From contig NC_017770.1 of NCBI RefSeq assembly GCF_000242635.2, positions 3,174,669 through 3,238,668 of the forward strand: 64,000 bases of DNA, written 5' to 3'. The notes under the pieces were generated by a model that did no database searches, was not told the origin of the DNA, and saw nothing but the letters and a program-made list of their open reading frames with translations. The number at the start of each line of letters is the position of its first letter. Position 1 is the first letter of the stretch. Made by a program: the position numbers and the translations under genes. Origin of the DNA: Solitalea canadensis DSM 3403 (GTDB lineage Bacteria; Bacteroidota; Bacteroidia; Sphingobacteriales; Sphingobacteriaceae). Shown here piece after piece: positions 52,135-63,607 of the stretch.

Positions 52135-53280
52135 ATGACTAATAATCAACATACACCTCAACATTTAAGTGCTATTATTGATGCATTTAGTATTGAGGGT
52201 ACTATTGCAACAATTAAACCGTATGGCTCTGGTCATATAAATGACACTTTTTACCTGAAAAACGAAGATCAAACCCATCCTGATTATTTATTACAACGCA
52301 TTAATCACGCTATTTTTAAGGATGTTCCGGCCCTAATGGACAATGTAAAAAAGGTAACCGAACATCTTCGAAAAAAGTTAGCTGCAATACCCGACAGTAA
52401 TCCTAAAAAACAGGTATTAACGATTATTCCATTAAAAAACGGACTGTTATACTTTAAGGACGTTGATGGTAATTACTGGAGAATGTACTTGTACTTAACT
52501 GATACCAACAGCTATGATCTGGTTGAAAAGGAAATCCAAGCATTTGAAGGAGGAAAAGCATTCGGCAGATTTCAGGCGCTATTATCGGATATGGATGCCA
52601 CGTTATTAGCCGAAACAATACCCGATTTTCACAATATAGAAATGCGCTTATCGCGTTTTTATAAAGCATGGAGTACTGATATAGCCAAAAGAAGAGATGA
52701 AGTAAATGAGGAAACCGATTTCATTAATAAGCGGGTAGATGTAATGAAGTCGATACTAAATTTAGGAAAAGAAGGCCACCTGTCACTTCGAATTACTCAT
52801 AACGACACTAAATTCAACAATGTACTGCTAGATGCAAACGATAAGGCTCAATGCGTTATTGACCTTGACACAGTGATGCCTGGTTATGTAGCCTATGATT
52901 TTGGAGATGCAATCAGGACTATCATCAATTCAGCTTCTGAAGATGAAAAGGACCTCAACAAAATAAAACTAAATATTCCTTTGTTTGAAGCCTACACTAA
53001 AGGCTACCTTTCTGAAGCCGATAAGTTTTTGTCGGCAGTTGAAGTGGATTCACTAATGATGGGAGTTTTGTTGATTCCGTATATGCAAGCAGTTCGTTTC
53101 TTGACTGATTATATAGAGGGAGATGTTTATTACAAAACTAATTTCGAAGGTCATAACCTCCAGCGTACACGAGCACAAATTCAGCTACTAAAAGAAATTG
53201 AAGCTGAGCATGATACATTAGTAGGAATAATTGATCGTGTTTATAATGAATTGAAAAATGCAACAACACTCATTTCATAG
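52135..53280 (+). CDS. Aminoglycoside-phosphotransferase-fold kinase, N-acetylhexosamine 1-kinase-like
   Basis: The 381-residue cytoplasmic protein has the APH/choline kinase fold. GSGHINDTFYL is the nucleotide-binding start, LRITHNDTKFNNVLLD (H222, N223, D224, N228) is the catalytic loop, and VIDLDTVMPGYVAYDFGD supplies the metal-binding Asp. This pattern and length match N-acetylhexosamine 1-kinase (NahK) and its Bacteroidota relatives, which make GlcNAc-1-P or GalNAc-1-P. Placed with a GalNAc-releasing GH109 enzyme, a GalNAc 1-kinase is the best reading. It follows SusD by 149 bp and is closed by a strong terminator. Confidence 0.82.
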   Translation: MTNNQHTPQHLSAIIDAFSIEGTIATIKPYGSGHINDTFYLKNEDQTHPDYLLQRINHAIFKDVPALMDNVKKVTEHLRKKLAAIPDSNPKKQVLTIIPLKNGLLYFKDVDGNYWRMYLYLTDTNSYDLVEKEIQAFEGGKAFGRFQALLSDMDATLLAETIPDFHNIEMRLSRFYKAWSTDIAKRRDEVNEETDFINKRVDVMKSILNLGKEGHLSLRITHNDTKFNNVLLDANDKAQCVIDLDTVMPGYVAYDFGDAIRTIINSASEDEKDLNKIKLNIPLFEAYTKGYLSEADKFLSAVEVDSLMMGVLLIPYMQAVRFLTDYIEGDVYYKTNFEGHNLQRTRAQIQLLKEIEAEHDTLVGIIDRVYNELKNATTLIS

Positions 53281-53293
53281 CATGATAAATAAT

Positions 53294-53325
53294 AAAGCCT
53301 TCGAAAAGAATCGAAGGCTTTATTA
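53294..53325 (+). terminator. Strong terminator after the kinase gene
   Basis: AAAGCCTTCGA and TCGAAGGCTTT form a perfect 11-bp stem with a 6-nt loop, followed by ATTATTATT. It starts 14 bp after the stop codon and would also work on the other strand. Confidence 0.88.
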
Positions 53326-53371
53326 TTATTTATAGTCTCTTGCTTTTACTTTAAGAACCTCTCCTATTTTA

Positions 53372-53512
53372 TTAAAAATTATGATTTCCTCGTTCATCTC
53401 TTTTGGCCTGTTCAATCCTTTTATCAATGGCTTTTTGAATACCTTTCATTACTTTTTCAGTAAGTTCACTCGTTGCGATTTGATTATAATTTTGTAAAAC
53501 ATAAATTATCAT
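53372..53512 (-). CDS. Possible small gene or remnant, 46 residues
   Basis: A minus-strand frame of 46 codons starts inside repeat copy B and ends outside it. Its outer part, LTEKVMKGIQKAIDKRIEQA and KRDERGNHNF, looks like a real charged helix, while its first 11 or so codons come from repeat sequence, suggesting a gene fragment joined to the element. A short frame (18 codons, MNEEIIIFNKIGEVL) overlaps its end. No family recognised; a remnant is as likely as a gene. Confidence 0.25.
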   Translation of the reverse strand: MIIYVLQNYNQIATSELTEKVMKGIQKAIDKRIEQAKRDERGNHNF

Positions 53513-53715
53513 ATGCACAAAATCGCCTTGTACAGTTCGGAAGAGATGATCTAAGTACTAGCACCAACTATTAAGAGAACTGTACGCAGCGACGGCATTT
53601 TTTGCTTACTTTTTTTTTGCTGAAGAAAAAAAGTGAGTCCCGCAGAAGGCGACGAAAGAAAAAAAACTCTCAAGATTAGGTTCAATGCATTCTAGCGAAC
53701 GTCTTTCAATCGCAC
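53472..53715. repeat. Copy B of the terminal-inverted-repeat element, inverted relative to copy A
   Basis: The + strand here matches the minus strand of 1940-2198: ATAAATTATCATAT, then GTACAGTTCGGAAGAGATGAT, GAACTGTACGCAGCGACGGC, CATTTTTTGCTTACTTTTTT and GCTGAAGAAAAAAAGTGAGTC occur in the same order, with a few percent to tens of percent divergence in the spacers. Ends are GTTGCGATTT (left, imperfect) and AATCGCACAAC (right). The 9-bp inner inverted repeat is preserved. It occupies most of the 456-bp gap between the convergent kinase and lactonase genes. Confidence 0.68.
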
Positions 53716-53736
53716 AACAGGTTATTAATAATAGCC

Positions 53737-54867
53737 CTATTTCGCTACACGAATCATTTTTAAACAAACAGGTTTATCTAACTCCAGCTTTACCTTAGTA
53801 TCTTCCAATTTTCCTGTCACCTGGTTAATTCTGAAAACAATTATATTATTGCTATCCCGATTTGCCACTAACAAGAATTTTCCGGACGGGTCAATCATAA
53901 AATTACGTGGATGTAATCCTGTTTTAAAGTGACCAATTTCAGTTAATTTCCCATCTGCTCCAACTTTAAATGCCGCAATATCATTGGTAGTACCTCTGTT
54001 GGTTGCATATAAAAATTTGCCATTTGGAGTTAAATGGATATCGGCAGAACCCTTGTCGCCTGTACCAGGAGATTTGTCAGAGAAAAGCGTTTGAAGCTCC
54101 GTTAGATTTCCTTCAAAATAAGAGTAAACCATAATTTTGCCTGAAATCTCATTTAACAGATAGCAATACCTTCTATTAGGGTGAAACTCAAAATGGCGTG
54201 GACCGGCACCAGCTGGTAAACTATAAAAAGACGGGGAAGTCTGAGTTAAAACCTCTTTTGTACTTTCAGGATAAAACTTGTATTTATATAAACGGTCATT
54301 GCCCAAGTCGGCTGCAAAAAGGTAATCGCCATCAGGAGAAAAATTTGCACTGTGCACATGAGAACTTTCCTGACGACCCGCATATACGCTGCTGCCTTCG
54401 TGCTGAAGAGTTTGTACCGCCGGATTTAAATATCCTCCGTCATTCGTTTTAAAAACGACCAGATTACCACTGCTATAATTGGTGGCCACAACATTCTTTC
54501 CGGTTGCATCAAGTGTTACATAACAAGGATGATCTCCATTAGTAGGTTGCGTGTTCATAAAATTGATCGAACCTGTTTTATTATCAAAATAGAAAGAACT
54601 TACCGCACCCTTCCCTTCACCATTTTCATTTACGGCATATACTTTCTTTTTGTCAGGAGAAACGGCTAGGTAAGAAGGGTTTTCAGATTTCACCTTGCTC
54701 ACATAAGTAAACTTAACCGTTGCAGGGTTAAAACGATAAACATAAATACCTTCACTGGTTCCGTTCGTATAAGTTCCTACCAATAAATAATACTCTGTCT
54801 GAGGCAGTTGTTGAGCTTGTGCTAACCCTGCAATCAACAGAAAAAATAATATGAATAGTTTTTTCAT
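53737..54867 (-). CDS. Lactonase family beta-propeller protein (exported)
   Basis: The 376-residue product has a signal peptide (about 1-18, ending AQAQ) and a seven-bladed propeller of the lactonase / 6-phosphogluconolactonase (YbhE) type: YYLLVGTYTNGTSEGIYVYR, NPSYLAVSPDKKKVYAVNEN, GAGPRHFEFHPNRRYCYLLN and HLTPNGKFLYATNRGTTND are typical blades. The exported form is not the cytosolic Pgl; such proteins in Bacteroidota may open sugar lactones formed by periplasmic dehydrogenases. It is monocistronic and converges on PUL 2 across the repeat element. Confidence 0.87.
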   Translation of the reverse strand: MKKLFILFFLLIAGLAQAQQLPQTEYYLLVGTYTNGTSEGIYVYRFNPATVKFTYVSKVKSENPSYLAVSPDKKKVYAVNENGEGKGAVSSFYFDNKTGSINFMNTQPTNGDHPCYVTLDATGKNVVATNYSSGNLVVFKTNDGGYLNPAVQTLQHEGSSVYAGRQESSHVHSANFSPDGDYLFAADLGNDRLYKYKFYPESTKEVLTQTSPSFYSLPAGAGPRHFEFHPNRRYCYLLNEISGKIMVYSYFEGNLTELQTLFSDKSPGTGDKGSADIHLTPNGKFLYATNRGTTNDIAAFKVGADGKLTEIGHFKTGLHPRNFMIDPSGKFLLVANRDSNNIIVFRINQVTGKLEDTKVKLELDKPVCLKMIRVAK

Positions 54868-54933
54868 TATAAGAGATTTATGTGCCTCAAAGATAAATCA
54901 TTTTGTCTGAAAATAGGATGATTAAAAACAGGT

Positions 54934-54973
54934 CAAAAAAAACAGCGGCTCAAACTTGATGCTTGAACCGCTG
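54934..54973 (-). terminator. Terminator of the coiled-coil gene
   Basis: On the minus strand CAGCGGTTCAA and TTGAGCCGCTG pair (11 bp, one G-T) around a 9-nt loop and are followed by eight T residues. It lies 47 bp after the stop of the gene at 55020. Confidence 0.88.
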
Positions 54974-55019
54974 CTTCATAAATGGACGAAAATCACTTTT
55001 CATCATTCTCATGAATTAT

Positions 55020-55658
55020 CTAACGTCTGGAGAGCATTTCTTCTAAAGCATTGCGTTCAGTCTGCAATTCGCGCGCTAAACGTTTTTCTTTTTCATTTGC
55101 TTTTGTTTTGAAGTTCTTAAACTCTTCTGTCAGTTCTTCAAACAAATGAATACGATAATAGGCTTCCTTCTTAAAACCTTTATTTATGAAAATAAAATAA
55201 GCTAATGCTCCGGCTAATCCTATTACCAACCCCCACATAATTGTATTGTAGGATTTTTTAGAAATATTGATACCCATCAAACTCAAATTATCAATAAGAT
55301 TCTGGGTTTCTTGCAAATTCTGATTCTTAGCAGTTAGGTTATTTTGCAGTTCGCTAATTGTTTTCTGTTGAGCTGCAATTTTCACATGTGCTGTTGTTAC
55401 ATTCTTCTTTTCTTTGTTTAGCGAGTCATTCGCGTTGCGCCATAAGGCCCTTAAAGAAGCTTCCTTAATAACTTTGTACTCTTGATAATTATTTGCTTTT
55501 TCTACTATAGCAGTATACTGGCTTTGAAGATTAGGGCCACTTTGAAAACTTTCAGCATTAGCACTACTACATAAACATACACCTGCCACTAAAACACGGA
55601 AGATCATTCCTTTACTCATACTTAACTTGTTTTTGGATGGTTTAACTAATTGTTTCAA
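55020..55658 (-). CDS. Coiled-coil membrane protein, often misannotated as a tRNA methyltransferase
   Basis: The 212-residue product has a leader ending SSANAE (about 36), then SQYTAIVEKANNYQEYKVIK, a hallmark of a conserved Bacteroidota family frequently labelled tRNA (guanine-N1)-methyltransferase. A long coiled coil (about 70-130), a transmembrane helix (about 139-160) and a second basic coiled coil (LFEELTEEFKNFKTKANEKE) to the end follow. There is no SPOUT methyltransferase motif, so the enzyme name is not supported. It is monocistronic. An upstream extension of 13 codons precedes MSKGMIFRVL; that inner ATG at 55619 may be the real start. Confidence 0.78.
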   Translation of the reverse strand: MKQLVKPSKNKLSMSKGMIFRVLVAGVCLCSSANAESFQSGPNLQSQYTAIVEKANNYQEYKVIKEASLRALWRNANDSLNKEKKNVTTAHVKIAAQQKTISELQNNLTAKNQNLQETQNLIDNLSLMGINISKKSYNTIMWGLVIGLAGALAYFIFINKGFKKEAYYRIHLFEELTEEFKNFKTKANEKEKRLARELQTERNALEEMLSRR

Positions 55659-55879
55659 GAGAAACTGAATGAATTACACAAGTAAGTTGCCAAAGTAACC
55701 GAAGAGGTTTACCAAGCGTGTTTTTTAATTATCAAAAAGGGGAATGCAGGACAGTTTGCCCGATATTTATCCAATAAGAAAATAGTTATTTCATTAATAC
55801 TGTGTATAAACTATTATTATAAATTGATAATCAATGAGGTAGATGATACCCAATCTTTGCAAAAAATTTCCTGTTGGTT

Positions 55880-55911
55880 ATAAGAAAGCCCTATCATTTC
55901 TGATAAGGCTT
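55880..55911 (-). terminator. Terminator of the DJ-1/PfpI gene
   Basis: On the minus strand AAGCCTTATCA and TGATAGGGCTT form an 11-bp stem with one G-T pair and loop GAAA, followed by TCTT. It begins 6 bp after the stop. Confidence 0.7.
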
Positions 55912-55916
55912 ATCTT

Positions 55917-56495
55917 TTATAATTCAATCTTGGTACCGAGTATCTTTAAAAACTCAGCTATCCATTTTGGATGCCCTGGCCAGGCTGGTGAAGTAACCAA
56001 ATTTCCATCAACAACAGCATCTGTAGCAGCAACATCTACATAGGTTCCTCCGGCTAAGGTAACTTCCGGACCAACAGCAGGATATGCTGTTAGCTTTTTG
56101 CCTTTTACCACATTTGCAGCAGTTAAAATCTGTATGCCGTGACAGATCGCTGCAATTGGCTTGTTACTTTCCGCAAAATGCTTTACCAGTTCAATCACCT
56201 TTGGATTTAAACGTAAATATTCAGGAGCCCTCCCACCTGCTAAAACAATCGCATCATATGCCTTCGGATCAACATCCGCAAATGAGTAATTCAAAACAAA
56301 GCGATGCCCTGGCTTTTCACTATAGGTCTGGTAACCATCAAAATCATGAATAGCTGTTGTAATGTAATCGCCTTTCTTTTTATCCGGACAAACAGCATGA
56401 ACTTCATGTCCTACCATCAACAGCATTTGAAAAGGCACCATTGTTTCATAATCTTCGGCAAAATCACCGGTGAGAAATAAGATATTCTTTTTCAT
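55917..56495 (-). CDS. DJ-1/PfpI-family protein
   Basis: The 192-residue cytoplasmic protein has a glutamine-amidotransferase-like Rossmann fold. The nucleophile elbow IAAICHG holds C118 and H119, as in the YhbO/PfpI deglycase and stress families, and E14 in DFAEDYE is the conserved Glu that tunes the cysteine. [13 protein letters not shown] is also typical. I take the ATG before [11 protein letters not shown] as the start; a GTG three codons upstream would add MFL without obvious benefit. It is monocistronic. Proposed roles in the family (protein deglycation, general stress) are not settled. Confidence 0.9.
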   Translation of the reverse strand: MKKNILFLTGDFAEDYETMVPFQMLLMVGHEVHAVCPDKKKGDYITTAIHDFDGYQTYSEKPGHRFVLNYSFADVDPKAYDAIVLAGGRAPEYLRLNPKVIELVKHFAESNKPIAAICHGIQILTAANVVKGKKLTAYPAVGPEVTLAGGTYVDVAATDAVVDGNLVTSPAWPGHPKWIAEFLKILGTKIEL

Positions 56496-56600
56496 AAGGA
56501 ACACAAATTTGGAGTTAAAATCTATAATTATTATATAACGAAATTTCGTTGTGATATATTCTTATGATAGATATATTGCATGCCAAATTAATTAGTGTCT

Positions 56601-58707
56601 ATGAATAACACTCTATCTACTTCACAAAAGCTGAATGCCTTAAAGTCTGAAAATTTCAATAAAAGCGTTAATAGTGCGGTTACTGCCATTATTCTGTTTA
56701 TCCTAAGTTATGTCATCCTTGTTGGATTAGCAATCGGATTAGCCATTATTTGTGGCTTTGCCGGATTTATGATGATCTCCATGGGAATACATTTTCTTAC
56801 CATTATGGTTGCCTTAGGCATTATTTGTTTGGGGGCCATGGTTTTCTTGTTTACCGTAAAATTCTTATTTGTTTCTAACAAGGATACTAATCCGCATAGA
56901 GTACAGCTTTTTGAAGATGACCACCCTAAATTATTTGCTTTAATAAAAGAAATTGCAAAAGAAACCGGAACATCATTTCCCCAAAAAGTGTTTGTTTCGC
57001 ACCAATTAAATGCCTGCGTATTTTACAATTCAGGATTTTGGTCGCTTTTCTTTCCTATAAAAAAAAACCTGGAAATTGGTTTAGGATTAGTTAGCTGTAT
57101 AAACGAAGCAGAACTTAAGGCGATTATTGCTCATGAATTCGGGCATTTTTCGCAATCAAGCATGCGGGTTGGCAACTATGTTTACCGGGTAAATAATATC
57201 ATTTTCTCTATGGTAAACAGTCATGATAAATGGGACGATCTGTTAATACGTTGGGTCAATACAGGTGGTCTTTTTGCATGGTTTGCCGTTTTCACATCAC
57301 ATATTGCCAACTTCATACGTAAGCTATTAGCGAAAGCTTATCAGCCTATCAATATTCGCTATCTGGCGCTTTCAAAAGAAATGGAATTTCATGCCGACTT
57401 AGTGGCCGCGAATGTTGCCGGCAAAAGCGCTTCTATTTCGGCGCTCCGAAGAATAGAATTTGGAGCTATAGTGTTTGATGACCTTGTGAACAAGCTTGGA
57501 GAACTTGGAAATGAAGAAAAACGAACAGATAACCTATTTATCAACTTTAAGGAGTTTTTGAGATACCGTGCTCAAAAAAATAGCTTCCAATTAGAAAATG
57601 ACCTTCCTATCATGGATGACAATAGTTATAGGACAAATATGGTTCATCGTAGAGTAACTTATAATGATAAATGGTCGTCACACCCTGATTTAAAAGAGCG
57701 TGTAGCTAACATTTTAAAAGCAGATATTGAACACGAAAATCTATACACTGATCCGTGGAATTTATTTGACAATGCTACATCACTGCAGCTTCAAATTACT
57801 ACTCAATTATATACTTTGGGTTTCCCCGACAAAAAACTTTCCTGTAATTCCGCAGGATGAAGTTCAAAGCGCATTACTACAACAACCTAAAAACTATAAC
57901 CTGCACGAGTTCTTTAGACTTTTCTACTTCAATCGTTCGCTAAGTAAGCTCAATCTTGATTCGCTAATTTGTAATCAACAATCGGTTGATAATTTTGAAG
58001 ACATTTATCCCGTGAGATTTGAAGATCAGTTAAACTGCTTTTATCGTGATTCAAATGATCTCAACACTTTAAATTCCATCAAAGAAGGTCATATAATAGC
58101 TAACGAATTTGAATTTGATGACAAGATATATTCGCTTGATCAGGTGGACGACATTATAGCGGAATTACAAAAAGAAATCGATCAACAAACTGAATATTTC
58201 AACAGGAAAGATGAACAGGCTTTTTTATACAATTATAAAACAGCTCTCTTGGAAAGTATTGAAAAAGCTGAAGAGTATAAAAAGCTTTATAACAATTTTC
58301 AAAATGCAGAACAAGAGCTAAATAATTATAGAACACTTACAACTCGATTCTACGCTTATTCTTCTTACCTGTCCTCGTTCAATTATCTTTCGGACGAAGT
58401 ATCCAAAAATGCTTGCGAAGTGCTCAATGAGTTGATTCATACACTTAGAACGAACGTTGAAATGAGTAAACAAACTTCGATTTTCGCCATTCAGGATGTT
58501 GATCTCTCTGATGGATACTCCAACTATCTACTGCACGATAAACCTACCGTTTCGTCAACTTTAAGCGAGTTTAATGTGCATGTTTATAATAAAACATTTG
58601 AAACAACAACCGCAATTTTGGATAAGGTATCAACAGTAAAACAGGAAACTGAACGTATGTTATTACAATTTCAGATGGAATTAGTAAACGAGAAAGCTAC
58701 CTTTTAG
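56601..58707 (+). pseudogene. M48-family metalloprotease with an apparent +1 frameshift
   Basis: The first frame (56601-57860) encodes two transmembrane helices (about 28-55 and 65-92), then an M48 peptidase domain with AHEFGHFSQ (H180, E181, H184) and SKEMEFHADLVA (E264). It ends abruptly at 57860. The second frame, +1 relative to it, stays open from 57727 to 58707 and supplies the missing C-terminus (PQDEVQSALLQQPKNYNLHE, then coiled coil to ETERMLLQFQME). Joining them at the six-A run 57831-57836 (five A would restore the frame) gives a continuous product of about 700 residues. I start at ATG 56601; the GTG at 56595 is an alternative. A sequencing or assembly error is possible. Confidence 0.8.
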
Positions 58708-58711
58708 TTCT

Positions 58712-58751
58712 AAAGAAAACGGCTTTGAGATTACTCAAAGCCGTTTTCTTT
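58712..58751. terminator. Bidirectional terminator between the M48 and tyrS genes
   Basis: A perfect 18-bp stem (arms beginning AAAGAAAACGG and ending CCGTTTTCTTT) encloses a 4-nt loop, ATTA. Placed between convergent genes, with T-rich tails on both strands, it can end both messages. Confidence 0.9.
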
Positions 58752-58767
58752 AGAATTTTATTAATAA

Positions 58768-60051
58768 TTACTCCGCGATAAGCAGGAAATAATTCTTCTT
58801 ACCTTTCTGAGCAACAATAAACTTGTTGTTAATCAAACTTGATTGATCGATCAATTGATCTACTCCACCAACTTTTGTTTTATTCAGGCTAACTCCTCCA
58901 CCCTGGATCATTTTCTTTGCTTCACTTTTTGAAGGAAATACTTTGGCTTTATCACCCAGCAAATCAACAACATTTACCCCTGCCGATAGTTCTTCTTTTG
59001 ATACCTGGAACTGTTCGATTCCGTCAAAAATACCTAACAAGTTATCATCGCTCAATCCGTTCAAAAAGTCAATTGAACCGTTTCCGAATAAAAATTCAGA
59101 TGACTTTACAGCAGTCTCATAATCATCTTCAGAGTGCACTCTGATAGTAATATCTTTTGCCAAAGCTTTTTGTACAACACGTAAGTGAGGTGCAACATCG
59201 TGTTCTGCATCTAAAGCCTCTAATTCTTCCTTAGATTTTAACGTAAAAATGCGAATCCAGTTTTTAGCATCTTCATCACTGGCATTTAACCAAAATTGGT
59301 AAAATTTATATGGAGAGGTACGTGAAGGATCTAACCACACCGCACCGCTTTCTGTTTTACCAAATTTATTGCCATCGGCTTTCTTAATTAGCTGTGTGGT
59401 TAACGCAAAAGCTTCTCCTTGAGCCTTTCTACGGATCAGCTCAGTTCCGGTAACAATATTACCCCATTGATCAGAACCACCCATTTGAAGGAAACAGCCT
59501 TTATGTTTCCATAAGTAGTAAAAATCGTAACCCTGAATTAACTGGTAACTGAACTCTGTAAATGAAAGACCGCTATCACCTTCAAGACGTTTTTTTACCG
59601 AATCCTTAGCCATCATGTAGTTAACGGTAAGGTGTTTTCCTACATCACGGATAAAATCTAAAAAGCTAAATTCTTTGAACCAATCATAGTTATTCACCAT
59701 TTCAGCACTGTTAGCACCACTGTTGAAATCAAGGAATTTCTCCAATTGTTTCTTAATAGCGGCCTGATTATGGTTCAAAATTTCAGCAGAAAGAAGATTA
59801 CGTTCCTGCGATTTTCCTGAAGGATCACCAACCATACCGGTTGCTCCACCTACAAGCGCATAAGGCTTATGTCCTGCTTTTTGAAAGTGAATCAATGTCA
59901 TAATTTGGGTTAAGTGACCAACGTGCAATGAGTCTGCAGTAGGGTCAAAACCAATATAACCGGCAATAACGCCTTCATTCAGTTTCTCTTCAGTACCAGG
60001 CATGATATCATGCAGCATGCCGCGCCAACGCAATTCTTCTACAAAATTCAT
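58768..60051 (-). CDS. tyrS: Tyrosyl-tRNA synthetase
   Basis: The 427-residue class I synthetase charges tRNA-Tyr in the cytoplasm. The HIGH motif appears as HVGH (43-46) in [23 protein letters not shown] and [14 protein letters not shown] line the tyrosine pocket, and the KMSKS loop appears as KFGKT (229-233). The C-terminal S4-type RNA-binding domain (about 355-427) reads [20 protein letters not shown]. Length and order are normal for bacterial TyrS. It is monocistronic and ends in the shared bidirectional terminator. Confidence 0.96.
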   Translation of the reverse strand: MNFVEELRWRGMLHDIMPGTEEKLNEGVIAGYIGFDPTADSLHVGHLTQIMTLIHFQKAGHKPYALVGGATGMVGDPSGKSQERNLLSAEILNHNQAAIKKQLEKFLDFNSGANSAEMVNNYDWFKEFSFLDFIRDVGKHLTVNYMMAKDSVKKRLEGDSGLSFTEFSYQLIQGYDFYYLWKHKGCFLQMGGSDQWGNIVTGTELIRRKAQGEAFALTTQLIKKADGNKFGKTESGAVWLDPSRTSPYKFYQFWLNASDEDAKNWIRIFTLKSKEELEALDAEHDVAPHLRVVQKALAKDITIRVHSEDDYETAVKSSEFLFGNGSIDFLNGLSDDNLLGIFDGIEQFQVSKEELSAGVNVVDLLGDKAKVFPSKSEAKKMIQGGGVSLNKTKVGGVDQLIDQSSLINNKFIVAQKGKKNYFLLIAE

Positions 60052-60059
60052 AATTTCTA

Positions 60060-60357
60060 CGATTACTCTGATTTCTAATTTGATTACACCGATTACCCTG
60101 TATTGATTACACCGATTTTTCGATTTAGATTACACCGATTAATAACCTAATCCTGAAATAAAGTGCGTTTAGATGAATGGTGAGTGCGCCAAAGATAATT
60201 AATTATGATTAATTTGCTTTCTACTTTAAAGGTTTTAACCACATCCCTCTCCTAAACGAGAAGAGTTTACGATCACTCACTCGCCCCGGAAGAGTTCAAG
60301 AATCAGTGTTATCAAATAAAAAATCAGTGTAATCAACAAAAGGTGTAATCCCAATAA
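60060..60357. repeat. GATTACACCGATT repeat cluster in the tyrS-DUF479 gap
   Basis: The 306-bp gap holds four direct copies of GATTAC(A/T)C(C/T)GATT between about 60060 and 60142 and inverted copies (AATCAGTGTAATC and similar) between 60300 and 60345, so both ends can pair. A degenerate CCCTCTCC-type hairpin remnant lies near 60243. No gene was seen; divergent promoters of tyrS and the next gene must lie here. Confidence 0.5.
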
Positions 60358-61029
60358 ATGAACTTTCTCTCTCACTATTATTTCGACCAGCAAGCACATG
60401 ACTCCAACTTTGTATTGGGTTTAGTACTTCCTGATCTTACCAAAAACTTTAATAAAACCTGGAACATCCATCCTCATAAATTTCATGACAAACTTTCGGC
60501 AGACCAGTCTTTATTATCAATTTACAAAGGGTGGCAAAAGCACTTAATGGTCGACAAATACTTTCACTCATCCACTTTTTTTAAGAATGAAACTGATAAA
60601 GTAAAAGAAGTCATCACCCCACTGCTTGTGGGAACACAGGTGCGTCCGTTCATTCTTGCCCATATCGGATTAGAATTGATATTAGACAGTTTGTTGATTG
60701 AAACGCAAAAAATAGATGTTGCCAAGTTTTATACGCATTTAAAACAAGCTGATCGTTCAATCCTGCTTAACTATTTATCGATAAACAACATTCTAGAACC
60801 GGCAACGTTCTTCAGTTTCTATGATAAGTTTGTGGAGAATCAATATTTATTTTCTTATACTGATTATCAAAAGTTGGTTTACGCGCTTAACCGTATATGT
60901 TATGGAGTTTGGGGTACCCATTTTACTGAAGAAACTAAAGAAGAGCTACAACAGGTTCTTACAACCTATAAAGACACACTCATTGATCATTTTATGAAGA
61001 TTTTCGATGAAATAGAATCAAAAATTTAA
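60358..61029 (+). CDS. DUF479 (ACP phosphodiesterase-like) protein
   Basis: The 223-residue cytoplasmic protein starts MNFLSHYYFDQ and has LGLVLPDLTKNFNKTW, which resemble the N-terminal metal-site region of AcpH-type acyl-carrier-protein phosphodiesterases (usual MNFLAHLYLS and GxLPD). An HD-like pattern is seen in HKFHDKL, KYFHSS and LAHIGLELILDSLL. AcpH removes the 4'-phosphopantetheine of holo-ACP in enterobacteria; activity in this distant relative is uncertain. It precedes ligA by 25 bp and is probably co-transcribed with ligA, the DUF6913 gene and dapA. Confidence 0.65.
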   Translation: MNFLSHYYFDQQAHDSNFVLGLVLPDLTKNFNKTWNIHPHKFHDKLSADQSLLSIYKGWQKHLMVDKYFHSSTFFKNETDKVKEVITPLLVGTQVRPFILAHIGLELILDSLLIETQKIDVAKFYTHLKQADRSILLNYLSINNILEPATFFSFYDKFVENQYLFSYTDYQKLVYALNRICYGVWGTHFTEETKEELQQVLTTYKDTLIDHFMKIFDEIESKI

Positions 61030-61033
61030 TTAG

Positions 61034-63067
<2,034 letters not shown>

Positions 63068-63076
63068 ACCAACCAA

Positions 63077-63607
63077 ATGAGAACTTTTTTAGCAAATTAC
63101 TTTTTAAAACGCGAAGCAGCGAAGGTTGCACGCCAGGCAAAACAGTTGGGCCTCGACAAAGCCAACAGCTTCTTGATTTTATACAATGCGTCACAATTAG
63201 AAGAAATTAAAGCACTAAAGGAAATTTCTTTCAATTTAGCCCAGCAACAGAAAAAAACTGTTGCCTTATGCCTTATTAGCGAAAAGGATTTGCCTGAATT
63301 TCGAACAGAAGCAAGAAATTTTAATTTTATTACACCAAAAGAGCTAAATCTACTATCGTTACCTAAAAAAACGACAGTAAATGAACTTCAATCAACAACG
63401 TATGATGTATTAATTAATCTTTCTGCTCAAACTAATACAACTCTTTCGTATTTAGCATTAAAAGCGCATGCAAATTTTAAGATCGCACAATACCTACCCG
63501 AAGAAAGTTTTGTATATGATTTCATGATTGATTGTAAAAAAGACACAAGTATTGTTAATTTTACCGCCCAAGTATTACATTATCTTTCATTAATTAAGAA
63601 TGACTAG
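63077..63607 (+). CDS. DUF6913 family protein
   Basis: The 176-residue cytoplasmic protein matches a conserved Bacteroidota family (DUF6913) usually encoded next to ligA or dapA. It starts 9 bp after ligA; its helical N-terminus (ANYFLKREAAKVARQAKQ) is followed by a Rossmann-like region (TVALCLISEKDLPEFRTEAR, NFNFITPKELNLL, YDVLINLSAQTN). No catalytic residues stand out. Its stop overlaps dapA by 8 bp, implying translational coupling. Function unknown. Confidence 0.82.
   Translation: MRTFLANYFLKREAAKVARQAKQLGLDKANSFLILYNASQLEEIKALKEISFNLAQQQKKTVALCLISEKDLPEFRTEARNFNFITPKELNLLSLPKKTTVNELQSTTYDVLINLSAQTNTTLSYLALKAHANFKIAQYLPEESFVYDFMIDCKKDTSIVNFTAQVLHYLSLIKND

Noticed and set aside
57831-57837. 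Programmed -1 ribosomal frameshift at AAAAAAC in the M48 gene
   Set aside because: The heptamer fits a -1 slip, but the downstream frame is reached by +1; the phase is wrong.
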